A stretch of DNA of 64,000 nt from Burkholderiales bacterium (GTDB taxonomy: Bacteria; Pseudomonadota; Gammaproteobacteria; Burkholderiales; SG8-41), in the NCBI GenBank assembly GCA_022841375.1, contig JALHRQ010000002.1:62001-126000 (forward strand), given 5' to 3'. The position numbers and the translations under genes were made by a program. The notes below the pieces were generated by a model. The model was not told the DNA's origin and searched no databases. It saw only the letters and a list, made by a program, of their open reading frames with translations. Shown piece after piece: positions 46,709 through 56,393 of this stretch. Each line of letters starts with the position of its first letter. The first letter of the stretch is position 1.

Positions 46709-47971
46709 TCAGCCGCTGATTACGCGAAGCTGGATCAACTCCAGCACGCGACTTGCCGCGCCCCGGTGCGCGGCCGTAAACGCCAGACCCGCTTCACCCA
46801 TGCGCTGACATCGCGCCGCATCGTCAGCGAGTTCCAAAGCTGCTGCGAACCCCTGCGTCATGTCGTCAACGCGCAAGGCCGCGCCCACTGCTACAGCCGC
46901 TTGCGTCGCCTCGGCAAAGTTGTAGATCGACGGCCCGATGATTACCGGCTTGCCCAAGGTACACGGCTCGATCAGGCTGTGCGCGCCATACGACAGGAAG
47001 CTGCCGCCCATCAGCACCACATCGCAGGCGGCGTAATAGATGAACATCTCGCCCATGGTGTCGCCCAGCAGCACCTCGGTTGCGGCATCCATCACTCCGC
47101 TCTCGCTGCGCCGCTGTATGCGCAGGCCGCTTTCGGCAACCAGCGCCCCAACGGCGTCAAAACGCTGGGGATGCCGCGGCACAATGATCAGCAACGCGCC
47201 GTGCAATCCCGAACGGCGCACGCCCTCGAGCAGCAATTCTTCTTCGCCCTCCCGCGTGCTCGCGGCCAGCACCACCGGCCTGCCGCCCAGCGTCCGTTTC
47301 AAGTCCACTCCGATCGCCACCTGTTGCGCCGGCGGATCGACATCAAATTTCAGATTGCCGGTCACCACCACCCGTGCCGCCTTAAGCGCCTGCAGCCGCA
47401 GCGCATCCGCTTCGGTTTGCGCGGCGATCAGACTGAAGCCGCGTAACGCATCGCAGGCGAGCGCGCCCACTTTCCGGTAACCGCGCAAGGAGCGTTCCGA
47501 AAGCCGGGCATTGATCAGGTGCAGTGGAATGCCACGACTGACCCCGGCCGCGATCAGATTGGGCCAGACTTCAGTTTCGATCAGCAGGCCAGCCTCGGGA
47601 CGGAAATGTTCCAAAAATCGCCGCGTCGCGCCGGGGTAGTCATAAGGCAGATAACAGCGTGTGACACTGTCGCCAAACAGACTGATGCCCGTTTCGCGCC
47701 CGGTTGGCGTCATATGCGTCAACAGGATGCGGTGTTCCTGATAATGCGCCTGCAGCGCGCGCACCAGCGGCTCGACCGCGCGCGTTTCACCGACGGAAAC
47801 CGCATGCAGCCACAGATAACGATGACGGCCGGCATCCGCATAAAACCCGAAGCGTTCAGGAATATGGCGCAGATAGCCGCGCTGCCGCCGGCCGCGCCAC
47901 AACAAACGCAGCAATAGCAGAGGCGCTGCCAGATAGAGCAGCAGCGAATACAACAGTCGCGCGGTGGTCAT
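46709..47971 (-). CDS. waaA: 3-deoxy-D-manno-octulosonic acid transferase (Kdo transferase)
   Basis: Adds Kdo to lipid A in LPS inner-core synthesis at the inner membrane. About 420 residues from the ATG at 47971, which overlaps the waaC stop (ATGA); the upstream open frame is antisense noise. N-terminal membrane anchor (LLYSLLLYLAAPLLLLRLLW), then ERFGFY, LWLHAVSVGETRAVEPLV, the catalytic Glu region IETEVWPNLI, and the GT-B C-terminal VLMGGSFLSYGAHSLIEPC. It converges with tolC with no base between the stops. Confidence 0.95.
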   Translation of the reverse strand: MTTARLLYSLLLYLAAPLLLLRLLWRGRRQRGYLRHIPERFGFYADAGRHRYLWLHAVSVGETRAVEPLVRALQAHYQEHRILLTHMTPTGRETGISLFGDSVTRCYLPYDYPGATRRFLEHFRPEAGLLIETEVWPNLIAAGVSRGIPLHLINARLSERSLRGYRKVGALACDALRGFSLIAAQTEADALRLQALKAARVVVTGNLKFDVDPPAQQVAIGVDLKRTLGGRPVVLAASTREGEEELLLEGVRRSGLHGALLIIVPRHPQRFDAVGALVAESGLRIQRRSESGVMDAATEVLLGDTMGEMFIYYAACDVVLMGGSFLSYGAHSLIEPCTLGKPVIIGPSIYNFAEATQAAVAVGAALRVDDMTQGFAAALELADDAARCQRMGEAGLAFTAAHRGAASRVLELIQLRVISG

Positions 47972-48924
47972 TGCAGCAACCCGTCCATCGCGACTTTTAC
48001 TGCAGCGACCTCCGGCAACTCGCCAATGCCGCCGAGATGGCTTGCCCGCGCGCAGGCATACAAACCGGTGGCCGCAGGATCCGTCGCGCAATACAGGCCA
48101 ATGGTTGGCACACCCAGCGCGCCGGCCAGATGGGTCAGCCCGGTATCGGTACCGATGACGACAGACGCCTGGGCCAGCAGCGCCGACAGCACCTCCAGTT
48201 CCAGGCGTTCAGGAACAACGGCCTGCGGAATCTGCTGCGCCAATCGCTGACTGCGCTGCTGTTCGGCCGGACTACCCCAAGGCAGCACACAAACCATATT
48301 GCGTACGGCCAGCAAACGGCCCAGTTCAACCCAGCGCACCTCAGGCCACAACTTGCGCTCGGCGCTGGTCGCATGCAGCAAAACGGCATACCGATGACCC
48401 TCGGGCAGCCAGGAGAATTGCCGGGCCGCAGCGGTAATGCCGTAGTGCGCCCGCGCAGACAGGGCATACCCCAGCGCCTGCGCCGCCAGACTGCGATTGC
48501 GTTCCACCGCATGCTGTCCCCAGGGCACGTGATAGCTGTGGTCATACAACCACTCCAGCGGTTCCCGCGAGCTTGACCAGTCGAGGCCGTGGCGGATGCC
48601 GTGCGCTGCGCGCGCAATGCATGCGCTTTTTAGCAGACCCTGGGTATCGATCACCGCGTCATACGATTCGCTGCGCAGGTCGCCAATAAAACGCCGCGCT
48701 TCCGCGCGCACGCCGGCGCTCCACGGGGAGCGTCGCCAACGCCGAACTGCAACAGGCAACACCCGCGACACCTGCGGATGCAAACGCGGGATGGCTGCAA
48801 AACCCTCCTCGACAACCCAATCGATGGTTACCCCGGGCAACGCGGCGGCCAGATCACAGACCACCGGCAGGTTGTGGACGACATCGCCCAGCGAAGAGGT
48901 TTTGATCAGAAGGACGCGCATCAT
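47968..48924 (-). CDS. waaC: LPS heptosyltransferase I
   Basis: Transfers the first L-glycero-D-manno-heptose to Kdo. A 318-residue GT9 enzyme: MMRVLLIKTSSLGDVVHNLPV (1-21; the catalytic Asp is in SLGD), DAVIDTQGLLKSA, and the ADP-heptose site region VIGTDTGLTHLAGALGVPTIGLY (given in part). The start could be Met1 or Met2. It is co-directional and translationally coupled with waaA. gmhA in the same window makes a precursor of its donor. Confidence 0.94.
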   Translation of the reverse strand: MMRVLLIKTSSLGDVVHNLPVVCDLAAALPGVTIDWVVEEGFAAIPRLHPQVSRVLPVAVRRWRRSPWSAGVRAEARRFIGDLRSESYDAVIDTQGLLKSACIARAAHGIRHGLDWSSSREPLEWLYDHSYHVPWGQHAVERNRSLAAQALGYALSARAHYGITAAARQFSWLPEGHRYAVLLHATSAERKLWPEVRWVELGRLLAVRNMVCVLPWGSPAEQQRSQRLAQQIPQAVVPERLELEVLSALLAQASVVIGTDTGLTHLAGALGVPTIGLYCATDPAATGLYACARASHLGGIGELPEVAAVKVAMDGLLQ

Positions 48925-48973
48925 CCGGGCGATTTCATATGCTACTGTTATGTTCGCATTTAAAAATTTAGGT

Positions 48974-50425
48974 ATGCAACTGATGCCTCAGGTTAGCATC
49001 GACTTGACCAAAACCCAACCGCGTAACGTTCTGTATGGCGCTGCATATGCAGCCGTTTTCATTCTGTTGGCCATTCTTGTCGCCATCAGCTTCTTTGCGG
49101 TGCCCTCTGCAGACGATTTCTGTAATGCCGACCGTTATGCCACACATGGCTTCTGGGGCACCCAGTCAGATCTTTACTTGAACTGGGGCGGACGCTATGC
49201 GTCCAATGCCGCGATCGTGGCATTCATCGCACTCGGCGACTTGCAAAGACTTTACGGTTTAGTGGGTGCTCTTGCACATCTGCTGACCTTTTCGGCATTT
49301 CTGCTGCTGACGCGCGAAATCCTGGGTGAACGGGCAACGTTGCCGCAACAATGTCTGGTGGCCGGTATCGCGTCGATTGTTTTTTTCTCGGGCGTGCCCG
49401 ATCCAGCTCAAACCTATTACTGGCTGTCGGGAACGTTCACCTATCAGCTCGGCAACATCGCGCTGATCCTGATGATCGCACTGCTGATTCGCGCAGAACG
49501 GGCGTTGGTCCGTCAAACGACTGCGCTATTTTCAGGGCTTGTCGCCGCATGTTGCGCCCTGGTCGCCGCGGGGGCCAATGAAACCTCAATGCTATTAGCG
49601 CTGCTGATTCTCGGCATCGGCACACTCGCTTCCATTCGACTGGGCAGGCCCGCGGCAGGCCTCTGGGCCACGCTGACCGCAATTGCGCTAGCCGGTGCGG
49701 TAGCCGCTGCCTTCGCGCCCGGTAACTTTGCACGCATGGATGTACTGGATTCAACCGGTATGCTGCGGCCCTCGCTTTGGGGAGCCGCGGCGCTGTATCT
49801 TCCTTGGGTGGTCCTGCGCATGGCTTACTGGCTCACGAATGCCGGTTTGTGGGCAACCGCGGCCCTGATTTTTGTTTCAACCCATTCCTCGGTACAAAGT
49901 TTCCTTTTCCGCAACAGCCAATTTGACCGCCGTTGGTTCCTGGTCCCGTTAGCTTGGTTTGGCGGTCTGCTGGTGCTCAATCTGCTCGGTTTCGTCGTCA
50001 ATCGCTATCCGCTGCCTGAGCGCGCTGAAAGCGTGGTCTACCTGCTGTTCCTGCTGGGATGGTTCCCCAGCGCGCTGATCATCGGCCACTATCTTCTGGG
50101 CAATAAGCCGGCGCCGTCCGGGCCGCTGACCCGGCCCCTGCTGGTCGCGGTGCTGGCGGTCAGTCTGGCGGGCTCGCCCAATGTATTCGAAGTTTACAAA
50201 GACAGTTATCGCGGTTACCGCTACTGGAAAGAAATGCAGGCACGGTTCGCAACCCTCGAACTTGCTCGCAACAGCGCCGACCGCAATGCCGTGGTCAGCA
50301 GCCTTTCCCGGCCGCCGCGCACACTTTTCGCCACGGAGTTGTCCACCAATCCCGCCGACTTCCGCAACGCGTGCATGGCCTCTTACTTCGGACTGCAGAG
50401 CATACGCCTCGGCAACGCGAATTAG
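48974..50425 (+). CDS. Polytopic membrane protein, GT-C-like (DUF6056-type)
   Basis: About 483 residues, with candidate starts at 48950, 48974 and 48983. I use 48974, but no ribosome binding site is decisive. About 11-12 hydrophobic segments. After TM1 (AAYAAVFILLAILVAISFFA) comes a periplasmic loop VPSADDFCNADRY with an Asp pair and NWGGRYASNA, like the acidic first loop of GT-C glycosyltransferases and DUF6056 proteins. The C-terminal part is soluble. I infer a lipid-linked-sugar glycosyltransferase or a related surface-glycan function, beside ugd and rfb genes. It is divergent from waaC. Confidence 0.7.
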   Translation: MQLMPQVSIDLTKTQPRNVLYGAAYAAVFILLAILVAISFFAVPSADDFCNADRYATHGFWGTQSDLYLNWGGRYASNAAIVAFIALGDLQRLYGLVGALAHLLTFSAFLLLTREILGERATLPQQCLVAGIASIVFFSGVPDPAQTYYWLSGTFTYQLGNIALILMIALLIRAERALVRQTTALFSGLVAACCALVAAGANETSMLLALLILGIGTLASIRLGRPAAGLWATLTAIALAGAVAAAFAPGNFARMDVLDSTGMLRPSLWGAAALYLPWVVLRMAYWLTNAGLWATAALIFVSTHSSVQSFLFRNSQFDRRWFLVPLAWFGGLLVLNLLGFVVNRYPLPERAESVVYLLFLLGWFPSALIIGHYLLGNKPAPSGPLTRPLLVAVLAVSLAGSPNVFEVYKDSYRGYRYWKEMQARFATLELARNSADRNAVVSSLSRPPRTLFATELSTNPADFRNACMASYFGLQSIRLGNAN

Positions 50426-50432
50426 ATATCGT

Positions 50433-50455
50433 CTGTCAGAGACTTTGTCTGACAG
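50433..50455 (+). repeat. Perfect inverted repeat after the GT-C-like gene
   Basis: CTGTCAGA (50433-50440) and TCTGACAG (50448-50455) form an eight-pair stem with a seven-base loop, seven bases after the stop codon. No T-run follows, so it may be a Rho-dependent or processing site, or a protein-binding palindrome. Confidence 0.55.
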
Positions 50456-50692
50456 CGGTGGCGGATAAGGACAAACCCGGATTGCTTGGCTTGGTCCATG
50501 CTAAAATTTTATGCTCACTTTTCGTTTCGCCTGCAATTTGGCCATACCGTGCTCGCTCATCATCCCGAATGACCCACTGTACACCCCGCGCTGAACCGCG
50601 CAATTTTTGCAGCGACGACTTAATCGACATATGGCCCCTCGCCGCATAAAACAGCGGATACATGACATTCGCACCGCCACGGAGAAACTGGT
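50456..50692. other. Gap upstream of ugd with no recognised gene
   Basis: 237 bases with lower G+C than the flanking genes. I see an A+T-rich TAAAATTTTAT stretch near 50501 that could hold a -10 element for ugd, and GGAG at about 50681 as the ugd ribosome binding site. A minus-strand open frame of 75 codons here lacks a ribosome binding site and recognisable family. Confidence 0.35.
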
Positions 50693-52024
50693 TTGAAAAT
50701 TTGCGTAATTGGCAGCGGGTATGTCGGGTTGGTGACTGGCGCCTGTTTTTCCGAAATGGGTAATCATGTGTGCTGTGTCGATACCAACAGCCAAAAAGTT
50801 GCTGAACTTAAGCAAAACCGGATCCCAATATTCGAGCCCGGACTGGATGACTTGGTCGAGCGGAATCAATCCGGCGGACGGCTCACATTTACCACCTCCC
50901 TCGAAGAGGGGCTGGAGGGAGCTGAGGTCATATTCATTGCTGTCGGGACGCCACAGAACTCAGATGGCTCTGTGGACCTCAGCCAGGTCTGGGCCGCAGC
51001 CCGCGCCATCGGCAACAGCATTCATCAATACGTTATTGTTGCCGCAAAATCCACCGTGCCGGTCGGGACAGTTGACGGCATTGCAGCATTGATCCGTGAG
51101 TCGCTGACCGCCCGCAAACTTGACATTGAATTCGATGCAATCAGCAACCCCGAATTCCTGAAAGAAGGCGCAGCGGTCAACGATTTCATGCGCCCGGACC
51201 GTATCGTGATCGGCAGCCCGAATGACCGTTCAACTGGTGCGATGCGGCGCCTGTACGCCCCGTTCATACGCAATCGCGAACTGCTTCTAGTCATGGGCGT
51301 GCGTGATGCAGAAATGACCAAGTACGCAGCAAACGCCATGCTGGCGACGCGAATCTCCTTCATCAACGAAATTGCGGCCTTGTGCGAGAAGACCGGTGCC
51401 GATATTGAACTCGTGCGCAAAGGCATCGGGTCGGATTCACGCATCGGCTATCCTTTCATCTACCCGGGATGCGGATACGGCGGCTCCTGCTTTCCCAAAG
51501 ATGTCCAGTCGCTTATTCACACCGGCCGTGAGCACAATACGCCGATGTCGATTCTGGAAATGGTCCACCATCGCAATAACCTCCAGAAGCGGCTGCTTTT
51601 CGAGAAAGTAACAGAGCGCTTCGGTGCCGATCTGAAAGGCCTCGTCTTCGGCATTTGGGGCCTGGCCTTCAAACCAGACACCGATGACGTCCGCGAAGCC
51701 TCGTCCCAGGTACTGGTCACTCTGTTGATTGAAGCAGGAGCCTCGGTCCGGGCCTACGACCCTGTCGCTGCCGCGAATTTTCAGGCTGCGGTACCGGCGG
51801 AATGGCTCGCCCAAGGCAAATTACAGTTCGTCGAAGAACAACACGAAGCGTTGCGCGGCGCAACAGCGTTGCTCCTGGTCACCGAATGGCGGCAATTCCG
51901 CAACCTCGATCTGGAATACATCCGGGGTCTGATGAAGCACCCGGTGGTTTTTGACGGCCGCAACCAATACGATCCTGCAGCGTTACGCGATCAGGGCTTC
52001 GAATATTTCGGCATCGGGCGCTAG
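50693..52024 (+). CDS. ugd: UDP-glucose 6-dehydrogenase
   Basis: Oxidises UDP-glucose to UDP-glucuronate with NAD. The 443 residues have the Rossmann MKICVIGSGYVGLVTGACF (1-19), AKSTVPVGT (about 121-129), NPEFLKEGAAV and the catalytic Cys in GCGYGGSCFPKDVQSL (about 260), then the UDP-binding C-terminal domain (GLAFKPDTDDVREASS). The start is TTG with GGAG 8 bases upstream. The product is the substrate for the ArnA-dehydrogenase-like enzyme at 59177-60220. Confidence 0.96.
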   Translation: MKICVIGSGYVGLVTGACFSEMGNHVCCVDTNSQKVAELKQNRIPIFEPGLDDLVERNQSGGRLTFTTSLEEGLEGAEVIFIAVGTPQNSDGSVDLSQVWAAARAIGNSIHQYVIVAAKSTVPVGTVDGIAALIRESLTARKLDIEFDAISNPEFLKEGAAVNDFMRPDRIVIGSPNDRSTGAMRRLYAPFIRNRELLLVMGVRDAEMTKYAANAMLATRISFINEIAALCEKTGADIELVRKGIGSDSRIGYPFIYPGCGYGGSCFPKDVQSLIHTGREHNTPMSILEMVHHRNNLQKRLLFEKVTERFGADLKGLVFGIWGLAFKPDTDDVREASSQVLVTLLIEAGASVRAYDPVAAANFQAAVPAEWLAQGKLQFVEEQHEALRGATALLLVTEWRQFRNLDLEYIRGLMKHPVVFDGRNQYDPAALRDQGFEYFGIGR

Positions 52025-52083
52025 CTGAACATGCGCCCCGACCCGGCCCGCCATTTTGTGATGCACTTGATGAGGACCGCAAC

Positions 52084-53142
52084 TTGATACTCGTTACCGG
52101 GGGCGCAGGTTTCATCGGAGCCAACTTCGTGCTCGACTGGATTGCTGCAGAAGGCACCCCCGTCGTCAATCTCGACAAACTGACCTATGCCGGCAACCCA
52201 GGCAATCTGGCCAGCCTGACCCATGATGCCCGGCACATATTTGTCAAAGGGGACATCAGCGACCGCACACTCGTTGCGAAACTGCTAGTGCAGCACCAGC
52301 CCGAAGCCATTGTCCATTTCGCCGCGGAAAGTCACGTGGACAGGTCGATCCATGGTCCAGGGGAATTCGTGCAAACAAATGTCGTCGGCACGTTCAACCT
52401 GTTGGAGGAAGTGCGAACGTATTGGGCAACTCTGGCGGAACCGGCAAAAAGCGGTTTTCGTTTCCTACATGTTTCTACCGACGAAGTGTACGGTTCGCTG
52501 GAACCCACAGATCCCGCGTTCAGTGAAACCACGCCCTACGCACCCAATAGCCCCTACGCAGCATCAAAAGCGGCATCGGATCATTTGGTGCGCGCCTATC
52601 ACCACACTTACGGATTACCGGTGGTTACCACCAACTGCTCCAATAACTACGGCCCGCGTCAGTTTCCGGAAAAACTGATCCCGCTGGTCATCCTCAATGC
52701 GCTCAACGGCAAGCCACTACCGATTTATGGCGACGGCAAAAACGTTCGCGACTGGCTTTATGTCGGCGATCACTGCACGGGAATTCGGGCTGCGCTGCAC
52801 AAAGGCCGGCCCGGCGAAACCTACAACATTGGCGGCAACAGCGAAAAAACCAACCTCGAGGTCGTCCATGCCATCTGCTGCATACTCGACACGCTGCACC
52901 CGGCCGGTGCACCGCATGCAAAACTGATCACCTTCGTCAAGGATCGTCCCGGCCACGATCGGCGCTACGCCATCGATGCCACCAAAATGAAAACGGAACT
53001 GGGCTGGCAGCCGCAGGAACAATTCGAAACCGGGATGAACAAAACCGTCGATTGGTATCTGAACAACGGCGCATGGGTGCGCCGGGTGATCAGCGGCGAA
53101 TACCGCCGCTGGATGGATTTGAATTACACGACACTGCGATAG
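52084..53142 (+). CDS. rfbB: dTDP-glucose 4,6-dehydratase
   Basis: Second step of dTDP-rhamnose synthesis. A 352-residue extended SDR: GGAGFIGANF (6-15), catalytic region VSTDEVYGSL (the Thr-Asp-Glu triad, about 136-145), Tyr/Lys in YAASKAASDHLV (about 160-171) and NNYGPRQFPEKLIP. The start codon is TTG at 52084, with GAGG about 8 bases before it. It begins the rfbB-rfbD1-rfbA-rfbC-rfbD2 series; 13 bases separate it from rfbD1. Confidence 0.96.
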   Translation: MILVTGGAGFIGANFVLDWIAAEGTPVVNLDKLTYAGNPGNLASLTHDARHIFVKGDISDRTLVAKLLVQHQPEAIVHFAAESHVDRSIHGPGEFVQTNVVGTFNLLEEVRTYWATLAEPAKSGFRFLHVSTDEVYGSLEPTDPAFSETTPYAPNSPYAASKAASDHLVRAYHHTYGLPVVTTNCSNNYGPRQFPEKLIPLVILNALNGKPLPIYGDGKNVRDWLYVGDHCTGIRAALHKGRPGETYNIGGNSEKTNLEVVHAICCILDTLHPAGAPHAKLITFVKDRPGHDRRYAIDATKMKTELGWQPQEQFETGMNKTVDWYLNNGAWVRRVISGEYRRWMDLNYTTLR

Positions 53143-53155
53143 CCGGGCACGATTC

Positions 53156-54040
53156 GTGAGCACCATACTACTCATGGGTAAATCCGGACAGGTCGGATTT
53201 GAACTCAACCGCGCACTAGAGCCACTGGGCAAGCTGATCGCGCCCGACCGGAACTTGCTGGATTTGACGAATCCCGATTCAATCTGCCGAATAATTAACG
53301 GCTGCAAGCCGGACATTATCGTCAACGCGCGTGGCTTTACTATCGTGGACGATGCAGAATCCCAAGCCGATCTCGCCATGAAAATCAACGCGACTGCACC
53401 CGGCGTAATTGCTGAAGCTGCCAAGCACAATGGGGCATTGTTACTGCATTTCTCTTCGACTTATGTCTTCGATGGCACAAAGCGTACGCCATACACCGAG
53501 AATGACATGCCTAATCCACTTAACACTTATGGTCGCAGCAAGCTTCAAGGCGAAAATGCCGTAGTAGCAAGCGGCGCTCCTTATATCATCTTGCGTGCCA
53601 ACTGGGTTTACAGTAAGCGGCGGCGGAATTTTGCGCTGACAATACTGAAGGCAGCCCGGGAACAATCCGAACTTCACATCGTAACCGACCAAATTGGCAC
53701 GCCAACATGGGCGCTTGATTACGCCGATGCCACCCTCCGGCTTCTCCAAAATCCTTCGAAGCTGCGGGAAAACCAAGGTATCTATCATCTTTCTGCAGAG
53801 TCGCAATGTTCCCGCATGGCATGGGCGGAAAGACTTTTAGCCCACGCGAATGCGGCCACTGGCAAATCTCGCGGATGGGCGACGTTACATCCCACGACCT
53901 CCGCGGAATACCCGCTGCCGGCGGTTCGCCCTTTGTATACGGTGACGAGTAACCGCAAAATCGTCCAGACGTTCGGTATTAGTATGCCTGTCTGGTGTGA
54001 TCGGATCGAAGCGTTCGTGCAGACATTACCAATGAGCTAA
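53156..54040 (+). CDS. rfbD: Divergent RmlD-family reductase (first rfbD copy)
   Basis: A 294-residue SDR homologous along its whole length to the second rfbD at 55507, roughly half identical by eye. The Tyr125-x3-Lys129 pair is kept (YGRSK), but other conserved positions differ from the second copy: GKSGQVG for [20 protein letters not shown] for [20 protein letters not shown] for STDYVFDG (Thr101 to Ser, Asp102 to Thr) and RANWVYS for RTSWVYS. GTG start. Base composition looks slightly richer in A+T than its neighbours. It could be a drifting duplicate or a 4-ketoreductase for another dTDP sugar. dTDP-rhamnose synthesis itself is covered by rfbD2. Confidence 0.85.
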   Translation: MSTILLMGKSGQVGFELNRALEPLGKLIAPDRNLLDLTNPDSICRIINGCKPDIIVNARGFTIVDDAESQADLAMKINATAPGVIAEAAKHNGALLLHFSSTYVFDGTKRTPYTENDMPNPLNTYGRSKLQGENAVVASGAPYIILRANWVYSKRRRNFALTILKAAREQSELHIVTDQIGTPTWALDYADATLRLLQNPSKLRENQGIYHLSAESQCSRMAWAERLLAHANAATGKSRGWATLHPTTSAEYPLPAVRPLYTVTSNRKIVQTFGISMPVWCDRIEAFVQTLPMS

Positions 54041-54083
54041 ATACAATTTCTTTCAGGAACAAAGTAAGAAAAGAGAAGACAGA

Positions 54084-54965
54084 ATGAGAAAAGGCATCAT
54101 CCTCGCCGGCGGCTCTGGCACCAGACTGTATCCTGCCACACAAGTCATCTCCAAGCAGCTACTGCCGGTATATGACAAACCGATGGTTTATTACCCACTG
54201 AGCACGTTGATGCTCGCGGGTATCCGCGACATCCTGCTGATTTCAACGCCACAGGACACGCCGCGCTTCGAGCAACTGCTGGGCGACGGCAAGCGGTGGG
54301 GCCTTAGTATCACTTATGCGGTACAGCCCGCTCCACAGGGCATCGCCCAGGCATTCATCATAGGCGCTGACTTCATCGGCGATGACCGCTGCGCCCTGGT
54401 CCTTGGCGACAACATTTTCTACGGGCATGATTTTTCAAGCGATCTTCAGGCCGCCGCCAAACGTGATGCGGGTGCGACTGTATTCGCCTACCCTGTGCAC
54501 GACCCCGAGCGTTACGGCGTCGTCGAATTCGACAAAGCGCGCAATGCCATTTCTCTCGAGGAGAAGCCCAAACTTCCCAAATCGCGCTACGCGGTTACCG
54601 GTCTGTATTTCTACGACAACGAAGTGGTCAGGATTGCCCGGGATCTCAAACCGTCACCTCGCGGCGAACTGGAAATCACTGATGTCAATCGCGAATATCT
54701 GAAGCGTAAAAAACTCGACGTAGTGGTCATGGGTCGCGGCATGGCCTGGCTTGACACCGGCACACACGAATCTCTGCTGCAAGCCTCGATGTTCATCGAA
54801 ACCATTGAGAAGCGGCAAGGTTTGCAGGTTGCCTGTCCTGAAGAAATTGCCTATCGCATGGGCTGGGTTAATGCGGAGCAAGTTGAAGCGCTGGCAGTAG
54901 CCATCGGCAACAATCGTTATGCCCGATATCTGCTGGACATGTTGAAGGAAGAGCAGCAAAGATGA
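54084..54965 (+). CDS. rfbA: Glucose-1-phosphate thymidylyltransferase
   Basis: First step of dTDP-rhamnose synthesis: dTTP plus glucose 1-phosphate. The 293 residues carry the nucleotidyltransferase signature [20 protein letters not shown] (8-27), [32 protein letters not shown] and [18 protein letters not shown] start preceded by AAGAGAAG. It is separated from rfbD1 by 43 bases and overlaps rfbC. Confidence 0.97.
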   Translation: MRKGIILAGGSGTRLYPATQVISKQLLPVYDKPMVYYPLSTLMLAGIRDILLISTPQDTPRFEQLLGDGKRWGLSITYAVQPAPQGIAQAFIIGADFIGDDRCALVLGDNIFYGHDFSSDLQAAAKRDAGATVFAYPVHDPERYGVVEFDKARNAISLEEKPKLPKSRYAVTGLYFYDNEVVRIARDLKPSPRGELEITDVNREYLKRKKLDVVVMGRGMAWLDTGTHESLLQASMFIETIEKRQGLQVACPEEIAYRMGWVNAEQVEALAVAIGNNRYARYLLDMLKEEQQR

Positions 54966-55510
54966 AGGTCACGCCGGCAAGCATCCCCGATGTTCTGCTG
55001 ATCGAACCGAAGATATTCGGTGACGAGCGCGGGTTTTTCTTCGAAAGTTACAATGAGCGCGGTTTTGCGGAAATGACGGGCATCAACACCCGTTTCGTTC
55101 AGGATAACCATTCCCGGTCGGCGCATAACGTGCTCCGTGGACTGCACTACCAGATTCAACAACCACAGGGAAAACTGATCCGCGTCATTTCCGGTTCGGT
55201 GTTTGATGTGGCCGTCGACTTGCGGCGCCGCTCATCCACCTTCGGGAAGTGGACTGCAACCATACTCTCGGCAGAGAACAAGCGCATGGCATGGATCCCA
55301 CCGGGATTCGCCCATGGCTTTCTGGTCACCAGCGATGCCGCCGAATTTCTCTACAAAACCACCGACTACTGGGCGCCCGCACACGAGCGATGCCTGGCAT
55401 GGAACGACCCCTTGCTCGCCATCGACTGGCCACTTCAGGGCTGTGCACCTACCGTGTCGGCCAAGGATCAGCAGGGTCGTGCCTTGCGCGACGCTGAATT
55501 GTTTCCGTGA
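54962..55510 (+). CDS. rfbC: dTDP-4-dehydrorhamnose 3,5-epimerase
   Basis: A 182-residue cupin-fold epimerase: [20 protein letters not shown], then catalytic His in [18 protein letters not shown] (about 58-76), [13 protein letters not shown], and Tyr in [16 protein letters not shown] overlap with rfbA at its start and GTGA overlap with rfbD2 at its end, so the three are translationally coupled. Confidence 0.96.
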   Translation: MKVTPASIPDVLLIEPKIFGDERGFFFESYNERGFAEMTGINTRFVQDNHSRSAHNVLRGLHYQIQQPQGKLIRVISGSVFDVAVDLRRRSSTFGKWTATILSAENKRMAWIPPGFAHGFLVTSDAAEFLYKTTDYWAPAHERCLAWNDPLLAIDWPLQGCAPTVSAKDQQGRALRDAELFP

Positions 55511-56388
55511 GTACCATACTGCTTACCGGAACATCGGGGCAGCTGGGCGGGGAACTGCAGGGCGCGCTGGCTTCGTTGGGCCGGGTAGTTGCTCCCAATC
55601 ATGCCGAACTGGATCTCGCCGATCCCGACGCGCTCCGCACAGCCGTTCGCAATATCAATCCGTCAATAATCGTCAATGCTGCGGCTTACACCGCCGTCGA
55701 CAAGGCGGAAGCCGAACCGGCGCGGGCCGCGCAGATCAACACGACGGCGCCGGAAATCCTCGCTTCCGAAGCCAAACGTTGCGGTGCGTTGCTCATCCAC
55801 TACTCGACCGATTATGTTTTTGACGGTACCCGTACCACACCCTATACCGAAGCCGACGGCACAAACCCGCTGAGCGTCTATGGCAGCACCAAGCTTGCGG
55901 GAGAACACGAGATTGCCGGCAGTGGTTGCCGACACCTGATGCTGCGCACCAGCTGGGTGTACAGTGCCGGTCGCAATAATTTTGTATTGACCATGCTCAA
56001 GCTGGCCCAGGAACGCAGCGAACTCGCCATTGTTACCGATCAGGTTGGTTCGCCTACTTGGGCCAGAGCCCTCGCGCGGGCTACCGCAACAATCCTGCAG
56101 CAGGTCGCCGCCGGAAATACTTCCACCGGTCTATACCACCTGACGGCGTCAGGATCGGCCTCACGTCACGAACTGGTCCGTCGGCTCATCGAAATATCGC
56201 GTGCGGGTGGAAGAAGCGCCGGATGGGCAAATCTGCGTGAAGCAAAAACTGCGGATTTTCCGTTGCCGGCAGCACGACCGCCATATTCAGTGCTGGACAA
56301 CACCAAGATTCACCGCGATTTCGGCATTAAAATGCCCTCTTGGGAAGACCAACTGCAGGAATTTCTTGGCGGACTGCCGACGGCATAA
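55507..56388 (+). CDS. rfbD: dTDP-4-dehydrorhamnose reductase (second rfbD copy, canonical)
   Basis: Last step of dTDP-L-rhamnose synthesis. The 293 residues keep all family motifs: GTSGQLGGEL (8-17), NAAAYTAVDKAE (57-68), STDYVFDG with Thr101 and Asp102, and the catalytic pair Tyr125/Lys129 (YGSTK), then RTSWVYS. GTG start overlapping the rfbC stop. It is taken as the true RmlD of the pathway. It converges with the oxidoreductase gene, 5 bases apart. Confidence 0.95.
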   Translation: MSTILLTGTSGQLGGELQGALASLGRVVAPNHAELDLADPDALRTAVRNINPSIIVNAAAYTAVDKAEAEPARAAQINTTAPEILASEAKRCGALLIHYSTDYVFDGTRTTPYTEADGTNPLSVYGSTKLAGEHEIAGSGCRHLMLRTSWVYSAGRNNFVLTMLKLAQERSELAIVTDQVGSPTWARALARATATILQQVAAGNTSTGLYHLTASGSASRHELVRRLIEISRAGGRSAGWANLREAKTADFPLPAARPPYSVLDNTKIHRDFGIKMPSWEDQLQEFLGGLPTA

Positions 56389-56393
56389 CACCG

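Noticed and set aside
48596-48949. N-terminal extension of the GT-C-like protein to 609 residues
   Set aside because: It overlaps waaC in antisense and lacks hydrophobic or domain character; real starts lie at 48950-48983.
50436-50663. 75-codon minus-strand open frame in the gap before ugd
   Set aside because: No ribosome binding site, no recognised family, and it covers the inverted repeat after the membrane-protein gene.
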